12,598 bases of DNA from Neocallimastix lanati (nom. inval.). Lineage: Eukaryota > Neocallimastigomycota > Neocallimastigomycetes > Neocallimastigales > Neocallimastigaceae. Below the pieces are notes generated by a model. The model saw only the letters and a list, made by a program, of their open reading frames with translations, did not search any database and was not told the origin of the DNA. The translations under genes were made by a program, and so were the position numbers. Below, piece by piece: positions 1 to 12,598 of this stretch. Numbering within the stretch: the stretch's first letter is position 1; each line of letters starts with the position of its first letter. The DNA is taken from positions 5,001 to 17,598 of the forward strand of contig JACVTC010000573.1 of NCBI GenBank assembly GCA_016946835.1. The letters are read 5' to 3'.

Positions 1-577
1 TAATGAGTTTATTTCCAAAAGTTTCTCTCCATAATTATTTAATAATTCTTTACGTTGTTCAATAAGACTAATAAGTATTGTATAAAGCGAATCCTTCTTA
101 TCATCATCTAATATATCACGATCAACTAAATAAATAAATAAATAGATTTCAGGAGCACTTAATAACTGAGAAATAGTATCAGTGAGTGCTAAATTAAATC
201 TGGTGAATTATTAAAGAATGATTTTAATAAAGTAAAAAGTTGAGAAAATATCTTTTCTTGATCTAAAAGTTTGATTGCTTTTATTTGATTAGGTTCTTCA
301 AGAATTTCTTGAATGATATTTTCTGGATAATCTTTATTTAAATTATTAAAGTTTAATCCTTTGAGTTGAATATTTAAATTTGTATTAATATCTAAAATAT
401 ACTCGTTACATTTATTATTTATATCTGTAATTTCATTTCAAAATCTGTTTTAGCACTATTATATAATTCAATATAACGATTAACTTCATCTCTTATTGAT
501 TTACATTTTTCATTTGGGAGATTTTCCTTAACTTCCTTTATTTCATTTTCAATTTCTTTTATAGAATTGTTAATTTC
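1..577 (-). CDS. FHIP C-proximal exon, open at window edge
   Basis: It follows the acceptor CTTAATAG at 578. It begins EINNSIKEIENEIKEVKE, a charged helical (possibly coiled-coil) stretch. The frame breaks at the three-A run 436-438, where one missing A would give FENEITDINNK instead of a stop six codons later. It breaks again at 199-201, between FFNNSP and FNLALTDTISQLLSAP. The last part reads DDDKKDSLYTILISLIEQRK. The FNLALTD motif in a hydrophobic helical context is what ties this exon to the FHIP family. Confidence 0.6.
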
Positions 578-725
578 CTATTAAGATAATGAATTTTTCA
601 TTATAATATAATATTAAAAAAATAAATATATTGATTAAAATTATTAATAAATAAATAAATATTTTTATTGCTTTTAATAATATAATATTATAATATGTAT
701 ATATATATATAAAAAAAAAAAAAAA

Positions 726-764
<39 letters not shown>

Positions 765-2349
765 TAATAATAAATAATAATAATAATAAATAATAAATAA
801 TAAATAATAATAATAAATAATAAATAATAAATAATAAATAATAATAATAAATAATAATAATAATAAATAATAAATAATAAATAATAAATATTATGATTAA
901 TTACATCATCTGAAAGAGTTTCCTCGGAATTTGAATTTATAAATGTGATGGAATCAGAGTAACTTTCATTTTCTGAATTCTTGGAATTATTAACTCTAGT
1001 ACGAATATTTGGAATTAAATAAGAAATAGTATAACGATAATGTTGTTTTAACAAGCATGAAATTATAAGCATATTAAACTGTAGCAAGTGAAGTATTACG
1101 TTCATTTGTCATAATATTATCCATAATTAAATTAAATAAATTAGTTTCCTTATCAAATAAATCAAATTTAAACTTTTCAAAAATAAATGAAACGAAACAT
1201 GATGAAAAGTCAATGCAATGAATTTTTGAAAGCATGTAATACAAATAAATCGAAATAGCTTCTAAATTTTCAGAAGTGTTATAAAATTCTTTATATTTAT
1301 TAATAATTAATTTTAAGAATTTATCATTAATATTAAACATAATAGAATTTCTAATTGCTTGCATAGAACAACACATAATAATATTTTCTATTAAAGAAAA
1401 TAATGTTGTAAATTGATTAATAGATTTATTATTTTGATTGATTTCATCCAATTTCAATGGTAATTCATTGAAAATCATGCATAAATTATCAACAAGCTGC
1501 TCTGGAAATTTTGTAAATATAATGTAATTTGAAAAGACTTCAAATGGATGTTCAAATAAATATTTCATAGAAGTTCTTGCCATTTCACCTGTTTTTCCAT
1601 GACTAAAAATAAATTGCTTTAAATATTCAAATAATATGCATTCGTAATAATCGCCATCTTCATAAATAAATATATTTAATATTTGAGGATGAATACTAAT
1701 TTTTTGGCAAATATTAAATAATAAATCTATAAATGAAAAAAATTTATATAGATATAGATAAAGATAGAAATAGAGATAGAAATAGAAATATATAATAAAT
1801 TAAAAAACTTGAATCAAAATAGTGAATTGAATTTTTAATTGAAATTTAAAATACTATAATATTACCAATTATAAAACTTTCATATTCGGAAGTAATGTCC
1901 TTTTGGGTACTGCAATACTTTAATAAAGTTAATAATGGCTCATATACATCTTTTTTAGTCAAAAAATTTTCATTCATAAGACTACATAAATTAGAATAAA
2001 AGTCAATAGTAACATAAATTAGTCCATGTGGTGGTATTTTTTTAATTGAAGAATCAACTAATTGATGAAGACATTCTTTATTTAAGAAATATTCCATACA
2101 TTCACCACAATTTGCTAAATTATTAGGTAAATTTCTATCTTCACTAATTAACATATTAATCATTCTAACCATATGATATGGAATATCAGTTTCTTTTACA
2201 TCTAAATCTATACTCATAGGTCCACATGCTGCTACAATGTCTATCCAATGCTACATGAAAAATTATTATTATCATTATTAATAGAAAAAGTATTAGTAAT
2301 AATATTATTTTTGGTATTAGTTTTATTATTGATATTACTATGTGCAGGG

Positions 2350-2403
<54 letters not shown>

Positions 2404-2665
2404 ATAGTAGAACTAATATTTTTAATATAAAAATATAAAAATTATATATTTCATATTTATTTTATTTTATTTCTAAATAATAATTATATTCTTCAAAAAA
2501 AAATTTTTTTTTTATTAAAATTTACATACTTTTTTAAAGCTTGTCACTTTTGATATATATTTAGTAGAATGATAATTTCTTCTATTTTCGATATTGAATA
2601 TATTATCAAAACTAAGTAATTTTTTCAAAATTTATAGAATTACTTCTTAAAGTATTATTACTCAT
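1..2665 (-). CDS. FHIP/FAM160-family protein, FHF complex subunit-like (partial at left edge, several frame breaks)
   Basis: FHIP proteins join FTS and Hook proteins in the FHF complex, which links early endosomes to dynein; that role is from family knowledge. Visible exons, 5' to 3': 2665-2530 (start AAAATGAGT), an N-rich exon from 2337, 2250-1866, 1726-905, and 577 to beyond the left edge. The introns are GT-AG. Family-like signatures in order are HWIDIVAACGPM, TDIPYHMVRMINML, an ECMEYFL block, KIPPHGLIYVTIDFYSNL, then FIFSHGKTGEMARTSMKYL (compare 'GRIGDFARTxLLYL' of FHIPs), LATV..MLIISCLL, and FFNNSP..FNLALTDTI (compare 'NSxEVNLxLTG'). The exon joins 1866/1726 (phase 1) and 905/577 (phase 0) read through cleanly. 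The reading frame is broken by about one base near 2620-2625, 1076-1078, 436-438 and 199-201, so this is either a real gene with assembly indels or a pseudogene. Family call from remembered motifs, fairly confident; the N-terminal exon is less sure. Confidence 0.68.
578..904 (-). repeat. FHIP intron filled with ATT/ATTT repeats
   Basis: The intron runs from donor GTAATT (904) to acceptor TTAATAG (578). Most of it is an imperfect trinucleotide/heptanucleotide repeat (ATA, ATAAATA units) at about 716-890, flanked by a run of A and a short (TA)n near 696-712. No coding sense. Apparent Leu/Ile/Tyr-only reading frames across it are repeat artefacts. Confidence 0.7.
905..1726 (-). CDS. FHIP core exon with a one-base frame break
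   Basis: It opens in phase 1 (G|AT) as DLLFNICQK and carries SHGKTGEMARTSMKYL, a long helical stretch, and NERNTSLATV followed by TAA at 1076-1074. The neighbouring frame resumes immediately as NMLIISCLLKQHYRYTISY, which fits the family better than a stop, so one T of the TTT at 1076-1078 appears extra. The exon probably ends at SDD (905), where GTAATT is the donor of an intron filled with simple repeats. Confidence 0.65.
1727..1865 (-). other. FHIP intron with a GATA-like minisatellite
   Basis: 139-nt intron, GTAATA to TTTATAG. At about 1746-1795 it holds a run of ATAGAT/AGAAAT hexamer variants on the plus strand. On the sense strand this is a pyrimidine-rich tract just upstream of the acceptor. 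The split codon across it (G|AT) keeps the conserved reading frame. Confidence 0.7.
1866..2250 (-). CDS. FHIP core exon
   Basis: 128 codons plus one base. It reads HWIDIVAACG, then TDIPYHMVRMINML, ECMEYFL and KIPPHGLIYV, and ends at YESFIIG with donor GTAATA at 1865. Joined to the acceptor TTTATAG at 1727, the split codon becomes GAT and the protein continues DLLFNICQKISIHPQIL without a stop. This is the clearest FHIP-like block, matching the conserved N-terminal helices of the family. Confidence 0.75.
2251..2337 (-). CDS. Asn-rich coding segment between first exon and FHIP core
   Basis: After the CTGCACATAG acceptor one frame reads SNINNKTNTKNNIITNTF and on to NNDNNNFSC, then would end at TAG. 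The FHIP core frame starts two bases further on at CATTGG (2250), directly after a TAG. Either a one-base break near 2251-2253 joins the two frames, or the TAG at 2253-2251 is the acceptor of a separate intron and this stretch is non-coding. Confidence 0.35.
2530..2665 (-). CDS. Putative first exon of the FHIP-like gene
   Basis: The ATG at 2665-2663 follows an A/T-rich leader and opens MSNNTLRSNSINFEK. The frame then hits TAG at once. Dropping one A from the six-A run at 2620-2625 gives LLSFDNIFNIENRRNYHSTK and on to VTSFKK, directly followed by a good donor, GTATGT, at 2529. A pyrimidine-rich stretch ending CTGCACATAG (2338) is the likely acceptor. The content is not diagnostic. Assignment to the FHIP-like gene rests on strand, order and splice signals. 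Confidence 0.45.
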
Positions 2666-3428
2666 TTTAAAAAATCCTTTCAAAAAAAAAAAAAAAAAAA
2701 AAAAAATTACTGGATTTTAAATTATATAAAAAAACTCTATAAATTATAAAAATAAAAAAAAAAAAAAAAATAGAAAAGAATATTATATATATATATTTGT
2801 ATAAAATAAATAAATAAAAAATAAAAATAAAACTGTTTTTATTTGTAAAATAATAAATTTACTAATTTATCTTTTTTGAAAAAAAAAAAATAAAATAAAA
2901 AATATTTATTGATTTTATTTTTATTTTTATTATTATTATTATTATTATTTTATTATTATTTTATTATTATTTTATTATTATTTTATTATTATTTTATTAT
3001 TATTATTTTTATTATTATGATTATTATTTAATTTATTCAAAGTAGAATAAAAAGTTCAATAATTTAAGTATTAAAATTTATTCAAAATTAATTATTTACT
3101 TTATTATTAAACTAATTATCTAATATTTTATAATATAAAAATAAAAGGTTAATATTAAAGTTTTAAAATTTTTATTATTTTATTCTATTATCCCTTTTAT
3201 AATTATTATCATTATCATTTATGTATTTTGTTTGTTTGTTTGTTTTGTTTATAAATATAAATTTATTAATTTTTATTTCTTCTTATTTTTTCTTTATCTA
3301 AATTTTATTTTTATTTTATTTTTATTTTATATTTATTTATTTTTTTTATTTTATTATTTTTTTTTTAATATTTAAAGCAAAACATAAAAAATGTGGTAAA
3401 TTTATTAGAATAAAAAAAAATAAAAAAA

Positions 3429-3463
<35 letters not shown>

Positions 3464-4487
3464 TTAAAAATTATAATAATAAAATTTTATAAAATGGTTG
3501 ATTTATTAATGTTTATAATTTTCCATTATTCCCAATCTCTCCATTTTTTATTAATTCTTATATTATTTATCTTATCATAGATATATTACATTATATTAAT
3601 ATATGATTAAAATAATATAGAATTACTTATTCATTTAAGTCAAAAAATTTTATAGTCATCTATTATATTATTATAAATTATTATATTATAAATATTATTG
3701 TTATAAATTATATTATTATAATAATTTATAGATTATTTTATTTAACTATATATATATTTGTGATATAATAATATTAATAAAAAAAAAAAAGTATTAAATA
3801 TATGCTTTTTTTTATTTTATTTTTTTTTTTTTTTTAAATAAAAAAAAATATATATAATTATTATTAACAATTTAATTTATATATAATTAATTATATAATT
3901 AATTATATAATAAAAATATAAATTTTTTTAAATAATTAAATATTTTGTGGTACATTAATTACTATCTTTTTTATTAATTAAAGAAAAAAAAAAAGAAAAA
4001 AAATTATTTTTATGGTAATTTTTAAATCGATTAATGTTACACTAATAAAATTTTTTACTAAAAATATGCATTATTAAAAAAAAAAGACATTTTATTCTTA
4101 TTGGCTTATTCTTTAAAAGAAAAATTATATTTTATATTTTTTTATATTTATATATATTATTATATATTATATATGTTAAATATAATAATTTTTACTAATT
4201 CAATATTAAAATTAATAAAAATTATGAAGTTTGAATATGAAGATGTTTTAAATATTTTTACCTTCCTTGTATATTTCATTTTATTAAATTTATTCTGTAG
4301 TATTAATTGAACCATTTATGATTAATTAAATTCTCTCTTCCTCTCTTCATATTTAATTATTTTGATATTAAAATAAATTAAAAAATAATCAAATATTAAA
4401 TGAATTAATATTGATTTAACATTTAATTACAATAAAATCAGATTGAAATTTTAAATATGATAAATAGTATTAGTTATATATATTTGA
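2666..4487. other. Gene-free AT-rich spacer with simple repeats
   Basis: Between the 5' end of the FHIP-like gene and the 3' end of the kinase. It contains a 25-base A run (2682-2706), (ATT)n/(ATTTTATT)n at about 2930-3020, TTTG repeats at 3227-3248, several A/T tracts, and a palindromic repeat near 3879-3912. Short plus-strand frames (from 3494; 4101-4310) are hydrophobic AT noise. I see no RNA gene. Confidence 0.7.
3879..3912. repeat. Palindromic 12-bp tandem repeat (ATATAATTAATT)
   Basis: Almost three copies of a 12-base unit, ATATAATTAATT, which is self-complementary across the junctions. The stretch could extrude a perfect hairpin. It lies in the spacer, with no nearby gene boundary to explain it. 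In such AT-rich DNA this may be chance expansion. Confidence 0.6.
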
Positions 4488-8558
<4,071 letters not shown>

Positions 8559-9229
8559 TTTTTATTTTTTATTTTTTACTTTTTTTATTTTTTTACTTTT
8601 TTATTTTTTTTTTTTTTTCCTCTTTTTTCAAAAATAAATCAAAAACAAATTAACAGTTTATATGTCTTTGAATGAATATAGAAAAAAAAATTAAATTTTA
8701 ATTTATAAATTAATTTCTTGAATATTTAATTTATTAATATATATTTTTATTTTATACTATTTACAAATCATATAATTTTTTAAATTTTTATATTTAATAT
8801 TAAATGATTTTTTTCTTATATTGAAATAGTAACTGAAAAAAAATTTTTTTAATTTTTTAATTTTCATTTTAAATTTACTATTTTCAATATTATGATTAAA
8901 AAATAGGTTTCTTTTGACACAAAGTTACCTTAAAACTAAAAAAAAAAAAAAAAAAATTATATATATTTTTAATATATTATATTAGCATAAAAAAGCAGTA
9001 AACATGTTATATGTTATTAATGGAATATATGAATAAAAATAAAACTTGTTTTAATTTCATTAAAATTTATAAATTGTTACATAAATTATTATTATTATTA
9101 TATATATAAATAAATTTATTTTAAAAAAAAAAATAAAATAAAATAAAAAAAAATAAAAAATTAAAATAAATTAAATTAAATTAAATTAAATAAATAAATT
9201 AAATAAATTAAATAAATTAAATAATACGG

Positions 9230-9267
<38 letters not shown>

Positions 9268-9689
9268 AAAATTAATTTTTTAGGTTAAATATTTAAAATT
9301 AACGTCAATAAATATTTAAATAAAAATATTAATAAAATTATAATGGGTAAAATATTCATGAATAAAAATATATAAAATATCTTTAGCAATATTTTTTTCG
9401 ATAAAGAATATCATTATATCCAAATAAACTTTAATCAGTATACTTTATATTATGTTTAATATTTTTTCTAATTAAATTTAAACATGGAAAGTTAATATTC
9501 ATTACTTGTTGGTTGGGAATAAAATCTATCCCCATATAATACTTTATTTTTAATTTGGCAACTAAAAAAATAAAATAAATCAAATATGATTGTAATTTTC
9601 TAGTTTTTTTTTGTTAAAATAAAATAATATATGAAAATTAAATTCCTTGTTTTTAAAAAGATAAAGAGTAAATTCTTTTTTTTTTTAAA

Positions 9690-9759
<70 letters not shown>

Positions 9760-9780
9760 TATTGTTATTATTTATTGTTA

Positions 9781-9813
<33 letters not shown>

Positions 9814-10149
9814 TATTATTATTATTTATTATTATTATAATTATAATTTAATGAATTCAATAAATTTGATAAATTTAATTTATTATTTTATTTATTATTA
9901 TTTTATTTCTATTGCGTATAATTATATGTATGTAAATATTTAAATATTTGATACTAATTATCATATTTGATTACTTTAACTAGAAGATAAAAGTTTTAAA
10001 ATATTTATATTAAATGTGTATGTAATAAAAAAATAAAATAAAACTTTGAGTAATAACTAAATGGGTAAAAAAAAAAAATAAAATAAAATAAAATAAAATA
10101 CCCATTATAACCAAATTAATCATAAAAAAATATAATTAAATAGTAAATA
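8559..10149. other. Gene-free AT-rich spacer upstream of the kinase
   Basis: It starts with T-rich DNA (A-rich on the kinase sense strand), a likely 5' leader. It then holds A tracts, ATTAA/AAAT repeats at 9121-9222, a 36-base A run (9230-9265) and an (ATT)n tract at about 9690-9838. No ORF of coding quality and no recognisable RNA gene on either strand. Confidence 0.7.
9690..9838. repeat. (ATT)n microsatellite
   Basis: Nearly pure ATT repeat of about 150 bases with a few ATTT and ATTG variants. The Ile/Tyr/Leu-only frame across it is an artefact. Confidence 0.85.
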
Positions 10150-11115
10150 TTATTTTGTTATTATAAAATAAAGAAATAAATGTTTGACAATTTTCTTTAT
10201 TTACGTCTGTTTCATGTTCAACTTTTTATATTTCTCTATTATTTCATTTCCTTCCCAATAAACATTAAATAACGGGGTTTCAGCCACCCCATTTTCTTTA
10301 TTTAAATTTGCACTATGCTCAATTAAATATATTTATAATCGACTCATTTCCATAATATCACATACGGAATATTAGGGTCAAACCAAAATTATTTTTTCTT
10401 TATTTATTTACATTAGAACCATGTTCAATTAAACTTTTTATTATGGATTTCATTTACTTTATCACAGGCAACAAATAACGATGTTCCATCTCCCTTATTT
10501 TATTTATTTATCACCACCTCATGTTCAACAATATATTTCACTACTGAACCATTCCTACTGTTACATTCATAAATAAATGATATTTCACTACTGTACCATT
10601 CCTACTGTTACATTCATAAATTAATGATATTTCACTACAAATGTTTTCTTTATTTATATTTGTTCTAAGTTTAACAAAATAATTTACTATTAACAATTTC
10701 ACATTCCTATGTATCCTCTTTGATTTTCTTTATTTGCATAAGCATCATATTTAACTGAATATTCAATTATATCTACATTATTTCTTTAATTATTTCATAT
10801 ATAAATAAAAATGAATGGTTCTACCCCCTTTAGTTTTCCTTATTTTCATCATCATTATATTAATTAAATATTTAATTACATTTATATTTTTTTTTCATCG
10901 TTTCATACATAAATTAATAGAGTATTAATGTCATGATCTTCCTATTTTACATCAGCTTCATACTTTATTGAAAATTTTTAATATTAATTCATTACTATAT
11001 TTTCTACCATTCTAATATTTTAAATATTGTTATTTCACTTATGTTTTTATTAGTAATTGATTTCATATAAAAATTAATGTTTAGATTCATTTTTCGAAAT
11101 TTCCATCTTTATATT
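10150..11115 (-). pseudogene. Decayed ankyrin-repeat gene
   Basis: Sense-strand fragments of a 33-residue ankyrin unit recur with stops and frame changes. From high to low they include IVEHEVVINK, DGTSLFVACDKVNEI, SLIEHGSNVNK, LIEHSANLNKENG with AETPLFNVYWEGNEII, and VEHETDVNKENCQT. The best match is to consecutive repeats of the form 'LVEHGADVNKExxxGxTPLFxAxxxGNxxIxKY'. Stops (for example directly after VNK near 10405) and shifts between repeats rule out an intact product. The upper half (10700-11115) shows only faint repeat traces. Ankyrin proteins of this style are abundant in gut fungi. The original function cannot be told. Confidence 0.72.
10533..10637. repeat. 47-bp tandem duplication within the ankyrin pseudogene
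   Basis: Units begin at 10533, 10580 and 10627 (ATATTTCACTACTG...). The first two are full length with only two visible differences, and the third is a short partial copy. A 47-bp period is not a multiple of three and is not the 99-bp ankyrin period, so this is a separate slippage or duplication event that itself breaks the frame. Confidence 0.8.
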
Positions 11116-11339
11116 AATTTTTTTTTTTTTTTTTTTTTTTTATAGTTGCAATTATTGTGAACTTTATTTTTATTTATTTATTCACTTACTTATGTGTATA
11201 TTTTTACTTAAAAAAAAAAAAAAAAAAAAATAGTAAAAAATAAAAAATTATTTGTTCAAATTAAGCAAAATAATTTTTTTTTAGATAGTAATGCGAAATA
11301 AAAGTATTATTCAAAAAATAAAATGTATAAATAAATTAG

Positions 11340-11377
<38 letters not shown>

Positions 11378-11400
11378 ATATATTCAATGAACTTCACTTC
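11116..11400. other. AT spacer with two long homopolymers
   Basis: A 24-base T run (11118-11141) and a 34-base A run (11340-11373) bracket a short AT-rich stretch next to the retroelement remnant. No gene is seen. The A run is on the plus strand, so it is not a poly(A) tail for a minus-strand element. Confidence 0.6.
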
Positions 11401-12598
11401 CAGATTATAAGATTTTTGTTTTTAAAAGGGAATTCTTATTCCGGATTAGTATTTAAATGGACTAATATGAAAGATATATATTATGGTCTTCTCCTTCAGA
11501 GGCATTGGCCCTGCTAGTCTATCTTACTGCATTTTCAGTGTTAACACGCCCTGGCTAGTTTACGCTTATATCGTCGTCGGGAATAACAATCCTTCTCAAG
11601 TACTAACCCTAAACAAAATTTCTGTAAAAGAGAGCGCAGATCGAATCAAGAATGGCATTGTAAAATAATCACTAGAATGATTTGGTTATTAAACGATAAA
11701 AAAAACTGCACATTCCCATTTTATAATCAAAATCAATAATGTCTGCATCTCTTCCACCAAGAAGGAAGTTATATAATCAGTACCACGTCACATATATATT
11801 TACACACTTATTATTCAGGAAATTTACAAATATTAATACGATTTGTACCAATTGACCTATTCATATTATTAGTAAAAATACTATTATTTTCACTATCACT
11901 AATATTATAATTCTTATTTTCACTATTAATACTATTATTATTATTAACAATATTATTTCTATTGTTATTATTATTAATATTATACTCATTGTTATTACTA
12001 TCAGAATTCTGTATTGATTCTACATTATTCATATCTGTGAAAACAGCGTTTATATTACTATTTGATATTGGACAATATTTGTTAATAGCAAACAATTTTT
12101 CATAAAGTTTTTCCATATCCATAAAAATATTTCATTCGATATTCATAAAAAAGATAGCATTTAGAAAACCAATGTCCAATTCGAGGATTACCTATTTTTT
12201 TCTACAACCACAAGGACACCATTCTGTACAGTCATCTTCAATCCTATTGGCGGCTTTGGCAACACGTATATCGAATTTATGTCCATATCTGGCATGAAGT
12301 ACAATCGGAATCCAATGCTAAATTCAGGATACCTGAAATTGAAATTTAAGTAGTATCTAGTTTTCTCAAATTCATCCTTTCTTGTAAGCCTTAGCCTTGA
12401 TTAATTTTCCCGCCATATCTCTATCTCAGTAAAAGTTTTACAATTTGCTTTTTTTTTTTTTGAAGGAAATTTATCTAATTTGTCTGATAAAATTTTTATT
12501 TCTTTATCCCATGCATGACGTGATATATCTCTAAGTAAATTAGAGATAATACATTTCGAGTTTTTCCATTTTTTAAAAAAAAACACCTTACCTGAGCA
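11400..12598 (-). mobile_element. Broken non-LTR-like retroelement, C-terminal ORF region and probable 3' end
   Basis: Fragments in successive minus-strand frames join into one protein-like order. They are KWKNSKCIISNLLRDISRHA and KLDKFPSKKKK (12586-12450), AGKLIKAKAYKK (about 12410), DEFEKTRYYLNFNFRYPEF, then ARYGHKFDIRVAKAANRIED with WCPCGC (about 12300-12200), GNPRIGHWFSKCYLF, DMEKLYEKLFAINKYCP, an Asn-rich stretch, YNFLLGGRDADIIDFDYKMG (about 11760-11700) and FLIRSALSFTEILFRV. CPCGC...HWxxxC resembles the zinc-binding region after the reverse transcriptase of non-LTR elements, and LLGG...IDF is typical of their C-terminal end. At least four frame changes and several stops are visible. The base composition is less AT-rich than the surroundings. 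The RT catalytic domain itself is not in the window. Family assignment is from remembered patterns. Confidence 0.55.
11811..12122 (-). pseudogene. Asn-rich ORF segment of the retroelement remnant
   Basis: A 103-codon frame: MDMEKLYEKLFAINKYCPIS, an Asn/Ser-rich stretch (NNNNNRNNIVNNNN), then RINICKFPE and a stop. Its first third continues the zinc-motif fragment upstream (SKCYLFYEYRMKYF). After its stop another frame carries the LLGG block, so the Asn-rich part looks like an insertion between two conserved parts. It could instead be an unrelated short N-rich gene. Confidence 0.4.

Noticed and set aside
2248-2430. Plus-strand Leu/Ile frame
   Set aside because: Antisense of the FHIP N-rich segment and adjoining repeats.
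3494-3580. Small plus-strand frame MVDLLMFIIF...
   Set aside because: 28 codons of hydrophobic AT-driven sequence; no supporting feature.
4101-4310. 69-codon hydrophobic plus-strand frame
   Set aside because: Starts at a non-ATG codon and has only Ile/Leu/Tyr/Phe/Lys-type AT-driven content; no motif or splice context.
9631-9840. Ile/Tyr/Leu frame on the plus strand
   Set aside because: Microsatellite artefact, with no non-repeat coding content.
10533-10637. CRISPR-like short repeat
   Set aside because: Directly adjoining 47-bp copies without spacers in a eukaryotic pseudogene; a simple tandem duplication.
11483-11668. 61-codon plus-strand ORF with near-normal composition
   Set aside because: Lies antisense to the end of the retroelement fragments; no recognisable domain. 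More likely chance openness in the GC-richer block, though not excluded.
12401-12586. Stand-alone 61-codon minus-strand gene
   Set aside because: Its content continues into later fragments in other frames, so it is part of the retroelement remnant.

Overview
Eukaryotic nuclear DNA with an extremely AT-rich background, long A/T and (ATT)n tracts, many short AT-only introns and asparagine-rich protein segments. Together with decayed ankyrin repeats of the 'IEHGSNVNK' type and a broken retroelement, this best fits an anaerobic gut fungus (Neocallimastigomycota). A dictyostelid is the main alternative. The assignment is an inference from style, not from a marker gene.

All recognisable genes read on the minus strand. 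From the right: (1) about 11.4-12.6 kb is a frame-broken C-terminal part of a non-LTR-like retroelement ORF with a large Asn-rich insert. (2) About 10.15-11.1 kb is a decayed ankyrin-repeat gene carrying a 47-bp tandem duplication. (3) 8559-10149 is gene-free simple sequence. (4) 4488-8558 is an S6-kinase-like AGC protein kinase. I reassembled it exon by exon, from an Asn-rich N-terminal extension through a complete catalytic domain to a C-terminal tail ending in a hydrophobic motif (FRGFSFVAD). (5) 2666-4487 is gene-free simple sequence. (6) 1-2665 is the 5' and central part of a FHIP/FAM160-like gene (FTS-Hook-FHIP endosomal dynein-adaptor family), which runs off the left edge.

The most striking result is the exon architecture of the kinase. 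The glycine-rich loop, the segment after the activation loop and the start of the helix-G region are each carried by exons of only 10, 14 and 13 nt. All have GT-AG introns and exactly compatible phases, and a 29-nt exon sits among them. No six-frame ORF view shows these exons.

The second pattern is a set of single-base frame breaks. The FHIP-like gene has at least four and the kinase N-terminal extension one or two, yet the kinase catalytic domain has none. They may be long-read assembly indels, real decay, or (at one place) a 50-nt intron. The two genes do not form an operon, and nothing in the sequence links their functions beyond general signalling and trafficking roles.
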